From Acinetobacter vivianii (lineage in GTDB: Bacteria; Pseudomonadota; Gammaproteobacteria; Pseudomonadales; Moraxellaceae), in NCBI RefSeq assembly GCF_014635885.1, contig NZ_BMDR01000005.1:310001-374000 (forward strand): a stretch of 64,000 nucleotides of DNA, given 5' to 3'. The notes under the pieces were generated by a model. The model worked only from the letters and a program-made list of their open reading frames with translations, searched no databases and was not told the origin of the DNA. A program made the position numbers and the translations under genes. Shown here in pieces: positions 45,329 through 54,947 of this stretch (within the stretch, counting starts at the first letter, position 1; each line of letters starts with the position of its first letter).

Positions 45329-46186
45329 TTATTTTTTCTGAATAAATTTTGCTTCTTCAGATTGAGGGTATTGGCTTAAAAGTTTGCTTTTGTACTGACT
45401 TGCTAAAGCATCATTATGATCAACTTCTTTCGCAATGCTGTAAAGCTGGTATACGGCACGCGATGCTCTTGCTGAATTCGGGTAGCGGGTCGCCACAATA
45501 TTATAGTTTTGCTTTGCAGATTTATAATCGACAGGATCAACCGCTAAATAAAACTCGGCAAGCCAAAAATATGCATTACCAATATAAATACCATTTGGAT
45601 GGTTTTTAATAAAGTTCTGCATTGGCTGAATTGCTTTTTTTGCACCACCTTGTTTGTAGGCATCAAGCGCAACCGTATAAGCCGCTTTTTCTAGCTCAAT
45701 TTGATCATTGGTCGCATTGTTAGTTGCTACGCTATTCGTTTGCGGTTGAGCAGTTGGGGCTTGAGTGGTTGCAGGTGTGGTTTGTTGCGGTACTGGTGCG
45801 GCTGGGACGATCGCAGGAGTGCTGGTATCTGCATTTGTTGATGCTGTTGCAGCAGAGGCATCTTGTGCTTCAGGATTATCCTCAGGCGGATCAATTTTTT
45901 GCGAAAGTAGCTCTAAGCGCTGATCCAGATCGGTATAGCGGTTGGTCAGTTCTTTTTTTAATTGCTCAATTGCATTGTCATGTTCTTCAAGTTGACCACG
46001 TAACTTGCGGATTTCCTCTTCAAGCTTCTGGTTCTTTTGCATGATTTCCCAGTTTAAGCTTGGTGTACCTGCAACAACATTATTGGCTTGTTGTTGGCTT
46101 AAAGCGCGAGATTCAATGGGAACATTGGCATATAAATGCGCACTGCTCAGCAGGGCAATAAAAAGTACGGAATGCTTTTTTAGCAT
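45329..46186 (-). CDS. cpoB: Tol-Pal-associated coordinator CpoB (YbgF)
   Basis: 285 residues. Signal peptide (VLFIALLSSAHLYA). Coiled-coil trimerisation segment at about 50-95 (QKLEEEIRKLRGQLEEHDNA), a Pro/Thr/Ala-rich linker at 100-155, then three TPR-like repeats (YTVALDAYKQGGAKKAIQPM, YFWLAEFYLA, YPNSARASRAVYQL). It couples Tol-Pal constriction to PBP1b activity. Unusually, no tol genes flank it in this window. Confidence 0.9.
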   Translation of the reverse strand: MLKKHSVLFIALLSSAHLYANVPIESRALSQQQANNVVAGTPSLNWEIMQKNQKLEEEIRKLRGQLEEHDNAIEQLKKELTNRYTDLDQRLELLSQKIDPPEDNPEAQDASAATASTNADTSTPAIVPAAPVPQQTTPATTQAPTAQPQTNSVATNNATNDQIELEKAAYTVALDAYKQGGAKKAIQPMQNFIKNHPNGIYIGNAYFWLAEFYLAVDPVDYKSAKQNYNIVATRYPNSARASRAVYQLYSIAKEVDHNDALASQYKSKLLSQYPQSEEAKFIQKK

Positions 46187-46461
46187 AAAAATTCATCCAT
46201 AAGTTGAAATATAAAGCTGTGGCCGAACAAGTCTTCACTGTTTACTTGCAACACACCAGATATAGATTTTTGATTTAGCCATTAAAACAGCAACTCATTT
46301 AAATGCAATAAGCATTTACAATCTTCAAGCACTTTTGAAGAAATTAATCTGTTCTTGTTGAATGTTTGCACATATTGAAAGTAAAAAGATAACAAATACA
46401 GACTGGTTGATGATGAATTAGGCAGTTGAGCTAAAAACTCACTGAAAAACAGAGACAAGTC
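46187..46461. other. gap between cpoB and the ffs promoter
   Basis: About 275 AT-rich bases upstream of cpoB (read from the minus strand) and of ffs (plus strand). A minus-strand frame of 64 codons here lacks a ribosome site and protein-like composition. Nothing else supported. Confidence 0.4.
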
Positions 46462-46489
46462 TTGCAACTCAGGCAAAAATCTCTATACT
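46462..46489 (+). promoter_or_regulatory. promoter of 4.5S RNA
   Basis: TTGCAA (46462-46467), 16-base spacer, TATACT (46484-46489); predicted start at 46496-46498 coincides with the RNA 5' end. Confidence 0.7.
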
Positions 46490-46497
46490 TTGTCAGG

Positions 46498-46616
<119 letters not shown>

Positions 46617-47114
46617 TTATTCTTCTCCGCTCGTTCGAGCAATCGCTTTCATAATCACACCCATATCAAAGCCACGGTATTGTAAAAACCGAATTTGTCT
46701 TGCCTTGATTTTCGGATCCGTTGCGATTTCTTCTCCAAATTTCTTTATTTTCAGTTGATAAGCCTGATCAAGCCAGTCGACCTCTTGTAATTCCTCTGTA
46801 ATCAATTCTGCATCTAGCTGCTTGGCTTTTAATGCCTGTTTAATGCGTTGTAGGCCTTTGCCTTTTCTTAGTTGACTTGCCAAAGTGAGCTCAGCCACAC
46901 GCTGGTCACTTTGATAGTTGTTCTGCGCTAGTTCTTCTACCAGTTTATCGACTTCTTCTGGATTGATCGCGTATTGATTCAGCTTGGCAATCAGTTCTGC
47001 CTGCGAATAGTCACGGCGTGTGAGCAGGGCAAAAGCATAAGAGCGTAGTCTTGTTCCCGTCAGGGTTTTGGGTTTTTCTGTTTTTTCACTATTAAACAAA
47101 ATCGATTTCCTCAT
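46617..47114 (-). CDS. recX: regulatory protein RecX
   Basis: 165 residues in three-helix repeats typical of RecX (AFALLTRRDYSQAELIAKL, KGLQRIKQALKAKQLDAELI, IRFLQYRGFDMGVIMKAI). It modulates RecA filaments. Located 32 bases downstream of recA, behind a partial terminator that would lower its expression. Confidence 0.93.
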   Translation of the reverse strand: MRKSILFNSEKTEKPKTLTGTRLRSYAFALLTRRDYSQAELIAKLNQYAINPEEVDKLVEELAQNNYQSDQRVAELTLASQLRKGKGLQRIKQALKAKQLDAELITEELQEVDWLDQAYQLKIKKFGEEIATDPKIKARQIRFLQYRGFDMGVIMKAIARTSGEE

Positions 47115-47120
47115 GAAAGA

Positions 47121-47142
47121 AAAACGCCCCGAAGGGCGTTTT
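47121..47142 (-). terminator. hairpin between recA and recX
   Basis: AAAACGCCC-CGAA-GGGCGTTTT. Stable 9-bp stem with T tail on the minus strand; probably a leaky terminator allowing low recX expression. Confidence 0.75.
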
Positions 47143-47145
47143 AGC

Positions 47146-48192
47146 TTAACTTTCTAAAAAGTCTGGTTCTTCTTCATCTTCGGTTTGTGCAGCTTCAACA
47201 TTATTTTTAGTTAAAAGTTGCTCACGAATCTGTTTTTCAATCTCTTGGGCCATGGCTGGATTCTCTTCAAAATGACGAATCACATTGTTTTTACCTTGGC
47301 CGATTTTGTTGCCTTGATATGAATACCATGCACCCGCTTTTTGTACGATATCTTGCTGAACTGCAAGATCAACCACTTCGCCTAGCTGATTGGTACCTTT
47401 GCCGTACATAATCTGGAACACTGCTTCTTTAAAAGGAGGCGCCATTTTATTTTTTACGACTTTAACGCGAGTTTCGTTACCAGTAATCTCATCGCCTTCT
47501 TTCACTGCACCAATACGACGGATATCTAAACGTACAGACGCATAGAATTTAAGTGCGTTACCACCAGTCGTGGTTTCTGGGCTACCAAACATTACACCAA
47601 TCTTCATACGGATCTGGTTAATGAAGATCACCATACAGTTAGAACGCTTTGCATTACCTGTGATTTTACGTAATGCCTGACTCATTAAACGTGCTTGTAG
47701 ACCCATGTGTGAATCACCCATTTCACCTTCAATTTCGGCTTTAGGGGTTAATGCTGCAACAGAGTCGACAACGATTAGGTCAATTGCACCTGAACGTACC
47801 AGCATATCTGCGATTTCTAGCGCTTGTTCACCGTGATCGGGTTGTGATACCAACAGGTTATCAATATCTACACCAAGCTTACGTGCGTATTCTGGATCTA
47901 ATGCGTGTTCCGCATCGATAAATGCACATGTACCGCCATTTTTCTGACATTGCGCAATGGCTTGCAACGTCATGGTCGTTTTACCTGATGATTCAGGGCC
48001 GTAAATCTCGATGATACGGCCTTTAGGTAATCCGCCAATCCCTAATGCGATATCTAGTGTTAGAGAACCTGTAGAAACAGCTTCAACTGCCTGTACAGTG
48101 TTATCACCTAAGCGCATAACTGTATTTTTACCAAATTGTTTTTCAATCTGGCTTAACGCAGCTTGTAACGCCTTGCTTTTATTATCATCCAT
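47146..48192 (-). CDS. recA: recombinase RecA
   Basis: 348 residues. Walker [10 protein letters not shown] near residue 66, Walker [11 protein letters not shown] near 140, L2 and polymer-interface motifs ([16 protein letters not shown]), and an acidic C-terminal tail. It catalyses strand exchange and activates the SOS-like response, which in Acinetobacter runs through UmuDAb rather than LexA. I see no LexA-type SOS box in the 159-base upstream gap. Confidence 0.98.
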   Translation of the reverse strand: MDDNKSKALQAALSQIEKQFGKNTVMRLGDNTVQAVEAVSTGSLTLDIALGIGGLPKGRIIEIYGPESSGKTTMTLQAIAQCQKNGGTCAFIDAEHALDPEYARKLGVDIDNLLVSQPDHGEQALEIADMLVRSGAIDLIVVDSVAALTPKAEIEGEMGDSHMGLQARLMSQALRKITGNAKRSNCMVIFINQIRMKIGVMFGSPETTTGGNALKFYASVRLDIRRIGAVKEGDEITGNETRVKVVKNKMAPPFKEAVFQIMYGKGTNQLGEVVDLAVQQDIVQKAGAWYSYQGNKIGQGKNNVIRHFEENPAMAQEIEKQIREQLLTKNNVEAAQTEDEEEPDFLES

Positions 48193-48351
48193 CTCAAAAC
48201 CTCAAAACTTTATTTCTTAACGACTAACCCAAGTGGATGTATTGAATCTCAACTTGTTGGGACTTGAGTATAGTGGCAGATTCTCATTGTTTATTCTACA
48301 TCTGATCTCTGTCTATGCGACACAAGATGACGCATCCAAAATTAGAAAATT

Positions 48352-48780
48352 TTATTCATCATGATAAGACCATGATTGAACATTTTCCTGTTTAAAACGA
48401 TTGATATCACGACGATCTTTTTTGCTTGGTCGATGATCTGGTCGGGCTAGATTATGCATTTTTCGTTGTGATGCATGCAACTCTCTACGAGCAATACTTT
48501 CAGCTGTTTCTTCATAAAGGAGTTGTGCAGCTGGCGCACCACCACGTACCGCTGAAAGCGCCTTCACAACCACGGTCTTTTTCTCAAAACCTTGCTGGAT
48601 GGTCAGTTCCATACCAATACGCACGTCTCTGGAGACCTTAACACGATCATTATTGTGGTGGACTTTACCGCCTTCTATCGCAGCTTTGGCAATTGAGCGT
48701 GTTTTAAAAAAACGTGCAGCCCAAAGCCATTTATCAATACGCATGGCTTCCATGCTTTCTGGTTCATGCTGTCTTGGCAT
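48352..48780 (-). CDS. hslR: ribosome-associated heat shock protein Hsp15
   Basis: 142 residues. S4 RNA-binding domain at about 13-75 (MRIDKWLWAARFFKTRSIAK) followed by the basic C-terminal tail. Hsp15 binds free 50S subunits carrying nascent chains and aids recycling. Its start overlaps the end of the HAD phosphatase gene by 17 bases; the downstream Met at residue 13 is a possible alternative start. Confidence 0.9.
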   Translation of the reverse strand: MPRQHEPESMEAMRIDKWLWAARFFKTRSIAKAAIEGGKVHHNNDRVKVSRDVRIGMELTIQQGFEKKTVVVKALSAVRGGAPAAQLLYEETAESIARRELHASQRKMHNLARPDHRPSKKDRRDINRFKQENVQSWSYHDE

Positions 48781-49468
48781 CTGTTACCTGTAGGTTGGTT
48801 TCAAGATAATCAAAAAGTTCAGTTAAGTGATCAAGGGCAGGATAGGGTAATTCGGTTGCCGCTCTGGCAGCTTTACTGCTTGAGGGCTGTAAAATACTAA
48901 ACAGCTGGGTAATACCGAAATCTTCTGCACTTTTGAGTACGGCAACGGTGTCATCAATAAATACAGCCTGTGCTGGATCAAATGGATGCAATTGCTGAAG
49001 TTTTTGCCAAAAAGCAGTTTCTTCTTTGGCGTGCCCAAGTTCTTCACTACTGATCATAAGTTCAAAATAGGGGCTAAGTTCCACATTTTCAAGCTTCAAT
49101 TGCAGGCCTGCACGATCTGCATTGGTCAGTAACCAGCAACGATAACCTTTGGCTTTAAGTTGTTCTAACAATTGATGGCAGCCAGCACGCGGGCCAATTT
49201 TGTCGCGATGCTCGTACTGAAGTTGTAATACATCGACTCCGACTTTAGCCGTCCAGTGCGCCGAAGAATACCAAGATAGTGTATGCTTATGTTGTTGGTA
49301 AAATTGAAATAGTGTTTGTTGGCTTTGTTCCAGACTGCATTGGTGAACTTGAGCGTGTCGCTCAGGTAAACAGTGATTCCAGATAAAGTCGTCAAATGCT
49401 AAATCGAGTAATGTGCCATCCATGTCGAACATGGCAATCGGCTGCTGCTGTAAATCTGAATATGACAT
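48764..49468 (-). CDS. HAD hydrolase, YrfG-like nucleotidase
   Basis: 234 residues. HAD motif I is MFDMDGTLLDL near residue 13, motif II LLTNADRAG near 114, and motif IV VFIDDTVAVLKSA near 172. The size, the helical cap and the position beside hslR match YrfG, a GMP/IMP nucleotidase next to hslR in E. coli. Overlaps hslR by 17 bases, so coupled. Confidence 0.85.
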   Translation of the reverse strand: MSYSDLQQQPIAMFDMDGTLLDLAFDDFIWNHCLPERHAQVHQCSLEQSQQTLFQFYQQHKHTLSWYSSAHWTAKVGVDVLQLQYEHRDKIGPRAGCHQLLEQLKAKGYRCWLLTNADRAGLQLKLENVELSPYFELMISSEELGHAKEETAFWQKLQQLHPFDPAQAVFIDDTVAVLKSAEDFGITQLFSILQPSSSKAARAATELPYPALDHLTELFDYLETNLQVTDAKTA

Positions 49469-49479
49469 AAGGTTGGTCT

Positions 49480-50337
49480 ATGTTTATTAAAACGCTTGCC
49501 CCACAAGATCAGTTAATTTCACAACTTGTTCCCATCATGGCGCAGGCTAGTCAAATATTGCTGGAAGAATACCAAAGTTATTGTGCTGGGTGCGAGTTTA
49601 ATATTCAGGAAAAAAGTGATGATTCACCAGTGACACAGGCCGATCTGAAGGTGAATCATTTCTTATTGAAGCATTTAGCGACCGTCACTCCGCAATTGCC
49701 AGTTCTATCGGAAGAGAGTGATTATTCTGCGCGCACGGCTTGGCAGCGTTGCTGGATGCTGGATCCTTTAGATGGCACCAAGGAATTTATTCATGAACGA
49801 GATGAATTTACGATTAATCTCAGCTTGATTGAGGGTGATCGAACCACATTTGCGATCATTGCAGTGCCTTGCGAACAGGTAATGTACATTGGTTATACTT
49901 CGGAACTGCCTTATAAATATAGTTTTAGTCGACAAGAATGGTTGCAGTACCAGATTGAAGAACATGATTTTTCCGCACCATTACAAATTGGTCTGAGTCA
50001 TAACAGCAAAAATCCCAAATATAAAAACTTTATTGAGCCGATCTTGCAACACCGTACGATAGAGCGACGCGAAGCGGGCAGCGCCTATAAATTTTGTATG
50101 ATGCTGGAAGGTGAAATTGATATTTATCCTCGATTCCATCCTACTTCTGAATGGGATACCAGTTCAGGACAGGCTTTACTAGAAAGCATTGGTGGCGGTT
50201 TGTTGACCTTGGATAAGAAACCTTTTTTGTATAATCAGCGTGCTACGGTTTTAAATGGCGGTTTTATCGCATTTCGAGATCAGCATTGCAAAAAAATTGC
50301 TTATGAGGCCTTGGCGCTTTCTGGCATTTTGGATTGA
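49480..50337 (+). CDS. cysQ: 3'(2'),5'-bisphosphate nucleotidase CysQ
   Basis: 285 residues. Inositol-monophosphatase superfamily. Metal-binding motif WMLDPLDGTKEFIHERDEF near residue 90 and the second motif near HPTSEWDTSSGQALLESIGG at about 223. Hydrolyses PAP to AMP, relieving inhibition of sulphate assimilation. Divergent from the HAD gene with 11 bases between starts. Confidence 0.9.
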   Translation: MFIKTLAPQDQLISQLVPIMAQASQILLEEYQSYCAGCEFNIQEKSDDSPVTQADLKVNHFLLKHLATVTPQLPVLSEESDYSARTAWQRCWMLDPLDGTKEFIHERDEFTINLSLIEGDRTTFAIIAVPCEQVMYIGYTSELPYKYSFSRQEWLQYQIEEHDFSAPLQIGLSHNSKNPKYKNFIEPILQHRTIERREAGSAYKFCMMLEGEIDIYPRFHPTSEWDTSSGQALLESIGGGLLTLDKKPFLYNQRATVLNGGFIAFRDQHCKKIAYEALALSGILD

Positions 50338-50388
50338 GAGTCATCCAGCTCATGCTATAGTGGGGTAAATCCGAACTTGTGTGTGAAT

Positions 50389-51120
50389 ATGGCGCTGCAT
50401 TTATTGCCGAAAAGTATGCTTGAAGCAATTGATTTATTACCTGATGCTTCAACACCTGTAACCTTGTTTACTCGACATTCTCTACGCGAGCTGGTGAATG
50501 GGCAGGGCTTGGCGGGTTATGATCTGCAATTGACCGAACCGGGACGTGATCTGGCCTATGCTTGGGGTGAATACTTAAGCCAGCATAGTGATCGGGCGAT
50601 TCAGCATTGTATTTCAAGTCCAATTCAACGTTGTGTCGATACCGCAGCCTTAATGATTGAAGGCGCAGACCAGACACGTAAGGCTGTGAATACGCATCGT
50701 ATTGAAATTGTGGAACAGCGCTTATTGGTTGAACCGGGCAGTTTTGTGCTGGATATTCAACAGGCCGCTCCCTATTTTCGTAAGCAGGGCGCTTTAGGCT
50801 TTATTAATAGTTTTGTGAATAATGCGCTGCCTGGTATGAAACATCCGATCACAGGTGTATTTGATGTATTGGAGCTGCTTTACCATACCCACCCAACCCA
50901 ACAAAATGGTCTGAGTCTGGCGGTTAGTCATGACACGATTCTTGCTGCAATCATTGCCGTGATTTCGGGTAAAAACCAAATTGAGCAAACAGATTGGCCA
51001 GAAATGATGGAAGGTTTATTTGTATGGTTTGAAGGCGAAGACTTTGCTGATAGCCAGTTAAAATGGATTTGGCGTGGTGAGAAAAATGTTTTGAATATAA
51101 AGCAGTTTTTAGGCAAATAA
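50389..51120 (+). CDS. histidine phosphatase superfamily protein
   Basis: 243 residues from ATG 50389. The nucleophile motif is TRHSLRELVNG near residue 27 (RHS in place of the common RHG) and the second His is in LAVSHDTILAA near 187, as in acid-phosphatase-like members. LTEPGRDLAYAWGEYL is the usual follow-on helix. No signal peptide, so probably cytosolic. Substrate unknown. Confidence 0.8.
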   Translation: MALHLLPKSMLEAIDLLPDASTPVTLFTRHSLRELVNGQGLAGYDLQLTEPGRDLAYAWGEYLSQHSDRAIQHCISSPIQRCVDTAALMIEGADQTRKAVNTHRIEIVEQRLLVEPGSFVLDIQQAAPYFRKQGALGFINSFVNNALPGMKHPITGVFDVLELLYHTHPTQQNGLSLAVSHDTILAAIIAVISGKNQIEQTDWPEMMEGLFVWFEGEDFADSQLKWIWRGEKNVLNIKQFLGK

Positions 51121-51162
51121 TGTATGGGTAGATTAAATGCCCGAACAATGATTGTATTCAAT

Positions 51163-51192
51163 AAAACCCAAATAGATTTTTATTTGGGTTTT
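51163..51192 (+). terminator. terminator of the histidine phosphatase gene
   Basis: AAAACCCAAATA (51163-51174) and TATTTGGGTTTT (51181-51192), then GTTTT. Confidence 0.85.
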
Positions 51193-51221
51193 GTTTTAAA
51201 TGATCTGGCAGGATCAAAGAA

Positions 51222-51638
51222 TTAGCGACATTTCCCCGTTTTTTGTCCTTCAATGCTACTTTGATTTGTTTGCAGTCGAGTTGATGCCGAGCAATGGACA
51301 TCACCAGAAATAACCGATTTTTCTAAATGAATCATGGTTGAGGCCTGTGGGGCATGAATATCACCACTTACGCTTGAATTAATTAAGCGTACTGCTTTGG
51401 CTTGGTTGGCCTGTATGCTGCCTTGAATGGAAGAGCTATTTAAAATCAGGCTGGCATCTTTCTGAATATTTACATCTCCTTCAATGGAGGAATTATTCAC
51501 AGTACAGGTGGCGCCAGCTGGAATGGTAAGATCGCTGAGCGTATTGTTATCAATGGCGCTATTACATGTTGCAGCAAAGGAAAGGCTGCTGCATAAAGCA
51601 AAGCTAATGGGAATGATAACTTTCCAGATTTTATTCAT
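51222..51638 (-). CDS. secreted beta-solenoid-like protein, unknown
   Basis: 138 residues from ATG 51638 (GGAGAG 6 bases upstream). Signal peptide (WKVIIPISFALCSSLSFAA). The mature part repeats a 20- to 22-residue unit built on N-S-S-(I/V)-x-G-(D/S)-(I/V): NNSSIEGDVNIQ, NSSSIQGSIQA, NSSVSGDIHA, EKSVISGDVHC, NQSSIEGQ. This fits a small right-handed beta solenoid of bactofilin or polymer type. Four Cys could form disulphides. Role unknown; exported to periplasm or surface. Confidence 0.65.
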   Translation of the reverse strand: MNKIWKVIIPISFALCSSLSFAATCNSAIDNNTLSDLTIPAGATCTVNNSSIEGDVNIQKDASLILNSSSIQGSIQANQAKAVRLINSSVSGDIHAPQASTMIHLEKSVISGDVHCSASTRLQTNQSSIEGQKTGKCR

Positions 51639-51653
51639 GATGCTCTCCAGCAT

Positions 51654-51956
51654 GTGTTATTTAATTATTTATATACACTTCAATTTAAATTAATTTTATT
51701 TTCATAAAATAGCGTAGTTGAGTTATAAAAATGTAGTTGTACATCGGTCTGGCATTGTTGTGGCTTTGATTCTGTATTAGCGCTTATTATTTTAAAATTA
51801 CAATAAATTAAGCATACTATTTCAATATTAAAAATTAACTTCACATTCGATCATTTAAATTGTTAATATTATAAATATATGATTTATATTAATTTTAATT
51901 AATTAACAAAATTTATCATTAACGATAATTTGACAAGTTTTTCTTGGGGAAATGTG
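51654..51956. other. AT-rich gap upstream of the metalloprotease
   Basis: About 300 bases between divergent genes, very AT-rich and with TTAATTAATT tracts. Such DNA is a likely H-NS target. No gene, RNA or clear operator is seen. Confidence 0.4.
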
Positions 51957-54761
51957 ATGCAATTACAACTTAAATATTTAACGGTCTGTTTACTGTCTAT
52001 GATGGTGATTGCCTGTGGAGGAGGTTCTTCAGATAGTACAAGTGGAACAAATCATACTGAGTTGCCGAAGAATGATAATACGACCGCGGGAAATGGGACT
52101 CTAATTCCAGATGATGGAACCAGTGAGTTGCCGGGTGATGGAACATCTGAAACACCGAACCAAGGTGAAGATACGACGACAGAAACCCCATCGATTCCTC
52201 CTGTTATGGAAAAGTATCCTGAACCCAACAAGGATGTGATTGATGAAGCTGTCTTGGGCTTTTATGATTACGATAAACTCGGACTGCCACGATTATTACG
52301 CAATGATTTAAATGGCAGTTTTGCTGCGATGCTGCAATTCGCACAAAGCCATGTGGTTAATCCTAAGAATAATGAAAAAGATTCAATGCCACGCTTAACC
52401 ACTGAAAAAGATGCGTTATTGCTGGTTACTCCATTGGCGGAAATGGGGGATTTGCAAACATTACAAGTCGAAATTTATCAGGGTAATCAACTACTCCGAA
52501 CCGTTAAATTGAAAGAGCCATCGAGAATTGCAGCTTCGGATCAATCCAATACAGATGGACGTCCGCCTGTAAGTTATTCAAAGCGAGCATGGACAGTTGC
52601 CTTGAAATGGCATGAAATCAGAGCAGGTCTGCATCTTCGCGTGGTTGATCCACTGAATAACCGCAGTGGTGATCTTGCAGCAGACAATATTGACTTGGCC
52701 GCGCCGGGTGAATTGGTGGTGCAGAATATCCGTTTAGGCTTATTAACTGATCCGCCGAAATCTACGGGTCATTATATGCTGCTTGAGCCTGCAAAAGCAG
52801 GCACTGATTACTTTCAGACTATTCCTGCTGCACGTATGATCGTCGCAAAATATGATGATTTAAGACTCAACAAAGTTATGGTTGCAAGTGGTGTTATTTA
52901 TGATACAGCCAGCGCAACTACGGGTGATGTGTATAGCGGTGATATGCGTGAGAATACCGCCAAGTCGACTTTTGGCGTGGGGATTAATCTGGCCAACTGG
53001 GGCATCACCAGTGCTTCAATGGCGAGTCAGGAACAACCTCAGTTGACTCAAAGTGTGGTAGCGCATTATGCAAGCGGGAAGTATAGCAACGGTGAGGCCA
53101 CCCATGGCTTAAGTGGTGGTAATGGTATGTTGACCTTGATCGATTCTGTGGGCAATGAATTTAGCCATGAAATCGGCCATCATTATGGGCTTGGGCATTA
53201 TCCTGGTGCTGTGGGTGAGAATATGTTCTGGGCTGCACATCATGCGGATAGTGGTTGGGGCTATATTGCCTTTAGAAATAAAATGCGTGGCAACCTCAAT
53301 TGGACCAATACCAATTTAGGTGATGGGGCCAATGGTGTACCAAACTTCCTGAATAAATATGCCTATGGTTGGGATGCAATGTCGGGTGGCGCAACGGCAA
53401 GCAGTATTTCTAAATATACCCATTACACAGGCTATAGTACTTTTCTAAAAATTCAGCCTGCTTTTGATCGTTATGTGTGGGATGCTAATTCACCAACAGG
53501 CTATAAAAAATGGAATGCAACAACGCGGATGATGGAAGTTGCGCAACCTAAAACGCCAAATTCAAGTAACGTCTGGTATAACCGTGCTGATGGTAACTAT
53601 CTAAAACCAAGAATGTTCGGTGTGCCTGTGTATACGATCTTGGGTGGGTATGATCCAGTCGCGCAAGTTGGTCTGATCTATCCAGCAGCAAAAGGAAATT
53701 GGGGCAATGTATTTGATTTACCACAAGTGAATCCAAATGCTACAACCGCAAATTGTTGGTTGAATGTGCGATTTGCAAGTGCAAGTCAAAATATCGCTTT
53801 GGCACCGCAGCGCATGAATGGCAATGCCAATAAGTTCCATATTAATCTGGCACAAAGTGACGCACCCCAGCAAGTCAATCTTTACTGTAAAAAAGCCGAC
53901 CAAGCATCAGCGGTATTACTGTCTAGTTTAGCGATCCCAGCTAACACGACTGCTTTAGCACCAGCCGTTGAAATTGGTAAGGAAGCAGAATATTCAGCTT
54001 TAAGGGCGTTTGAATTACCACAGTTAGAACAGGCTTTACTCGATAATAAAGATAAGGCAGTGGTAAATCTTTCCCCTGAATCTAAGCTACTGTTTGATTC
54101 ATACCGAACTTTTAAAGATCAACTAACAGCAGATGCACAAAATGAAATGGTGCGTTATACCCAACAGCAAATTAAGCTGTATCGTTTAAATCGCTGGATC
54201 AATGTGTATCGTTCGGACTTGACCAATTTAAATGCTGATGCATTAACTGCGTTCCGTGCTTTTGTTGGAAAGTTAGAGCTCAAAGGTGATTTGAATTTTG
54301 CATCAAGTACCAGTTTATTAAACAGAACCAATTGTTTAAAAGTTGAGAAGTTGGCGAATGGACAGCTCAACGCATTTATCAGTGGAGCGACGGGATGTAC
54401 AGGTGAAGATTCGGAAAAATGGACTTATGATGCATTGGGTAAAATCCATAATAAGCAATATATAGATCAGTGCTTAACGACTACAGCTGGCAATGTTATC
54501 AATCTGACGCCTTGTAGCAGTACAAGTAGTCAGGTGTGGGAGCTTGATACTGCGGCACAAGCGATTAAGCAATCGAATCAGTGCTTCGATTTGGAAGGCG
54601 GTTATTTATCCAATAATCGAGCACGTCTAATTCGCTATCGTTGTACCAATGGCGCCAATCAAAAATGGAGCATTCCAGTGATGAATAATAGTTTAGTACT
54701 TGCTGGTTTATCTGCTAAGAATTTACCAGTTGCGGCTAAGGCTTTAGCCGTGAATCCTTAA
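51957..54761 (+). CDS. StcE-like M66 metalloprotease lipoprotein with C-terminal lectin-like domain
   Basis: 934 residues from ATG 51957 (GGGGA just upstream). Lipoprotein signal: MVIACGGG lipobox, then a Ser/Thr/Gly/Pro-rich linker (DGTSELPGDGTSETPNQGED). The zinc site HEIGHHYGLGHYPG near residue 403 is the M66 form HExxHxxGxxH of the mucinase StcE. The last 150 residues contain repeated Cys and QxW-type motifs (SQVWELDT, NQKWSIP), as in ricin-B lectins. It is probably surface-exposed and cleaves glycoproteins, mucins being the known StcE target. Its mode of export (type II secretion is plausible) is inferred. Confidence 0.85.
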   Translation: MQLQLKYLTVCLLSMMVIACGGGSSDSTSGTNHTELPKNDNTTAGNGTLIPDDGTSELPGDGTSETPNQGEDTTTETPSIPPVMEKYPEPNKDVIDEAVLGFYDYDKLGLPRLLRNDLNGSFAAMLQFAQSHVVNPKNNEKDSMPRLTTEKDALLLVTPLAEMGDLQTLQVEIYQGNQLLRTVKLKEPSRIAASDQSNTDGRPPVSYSKRAWTVALKWHEIRAGLHLRVVDPLNNRSGDLAADNIDLAAPGELVVQNIRLGLLTDPPKSTGHYMLLEPAKAGTDYFQTIPAARMIVAKYDDLRLNKVMVASGVIYDTASATTGDVYSGDMRENTAKSTFGVGINLANWGITSASMASQEQPQLTQSVVAHYASGKYSNGEATHGLSGGNGMLTLIDSVGNEFSHEIGHHYGLGHYPGAVGENMFWAAHHADSGWGYIAFRNKMRGNLNWTNTNLGDGANGVPNFLNKYAYGWDAMSGGATASSISKYTHYTGYSTFLKIQPAFDRYVWDANSPTGYKKWNATTRMMEVAQPKTPNSSNVWYNRADGNYLKPRMFGVPVYTILGGYDPVAQVGLIYPAAKGNWGNVFDLPQVNPNATTANCWLNVRFASASQNIALAPQRMNGNANKFHINLAQSDAPQQVNLYCKKADQASAVLLSSLAIPANTTALAPAVEIGKEAEYSALRAFELPQLEQALLDNKDKAVVNLSPESKLLFDSYRTFKDQLTADAQNEMVRYTQQQIKLYRLNRWINVYRSDLTNLNADALTAFRAFVGKLELKGDLNFASSTSLLNRTNCLKVEKLANGQLNAFISGATGCTGEDSEKWTYDALGKIHNKQYIDQCLTTTAGNVINLTPCSSTSSQVWELDTAAQAIKQSNQCFDLEGGYLSNNRARLIRYRCTNGANQKWSIPVMNNSLVLAGLSAKNLPVAAKALAVNP

Positions 54762-54947
54762 TCATCATAAGATTTAATCTGAACTTGATAAATAAAAATA
54801 TGGAGCGCTTCGGGGCTTCATATTTTTTATCACTCATCATATGACCTAAAAAGTTAAAAATAATAAAAACTGGTCTTTTAAAATTGGTCTTTTTTCGTCA
54901 TGATATGAAAATAAAAAGAGAAAACTGACACATAATTGGATAAAAAG

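Noticed and set aside
48193..48351. LexA-type SOS box upstream of recA
   Set aside because: No CTGT-N8-ACAG is seen, consistent with Acinetobacter lacking LexA.
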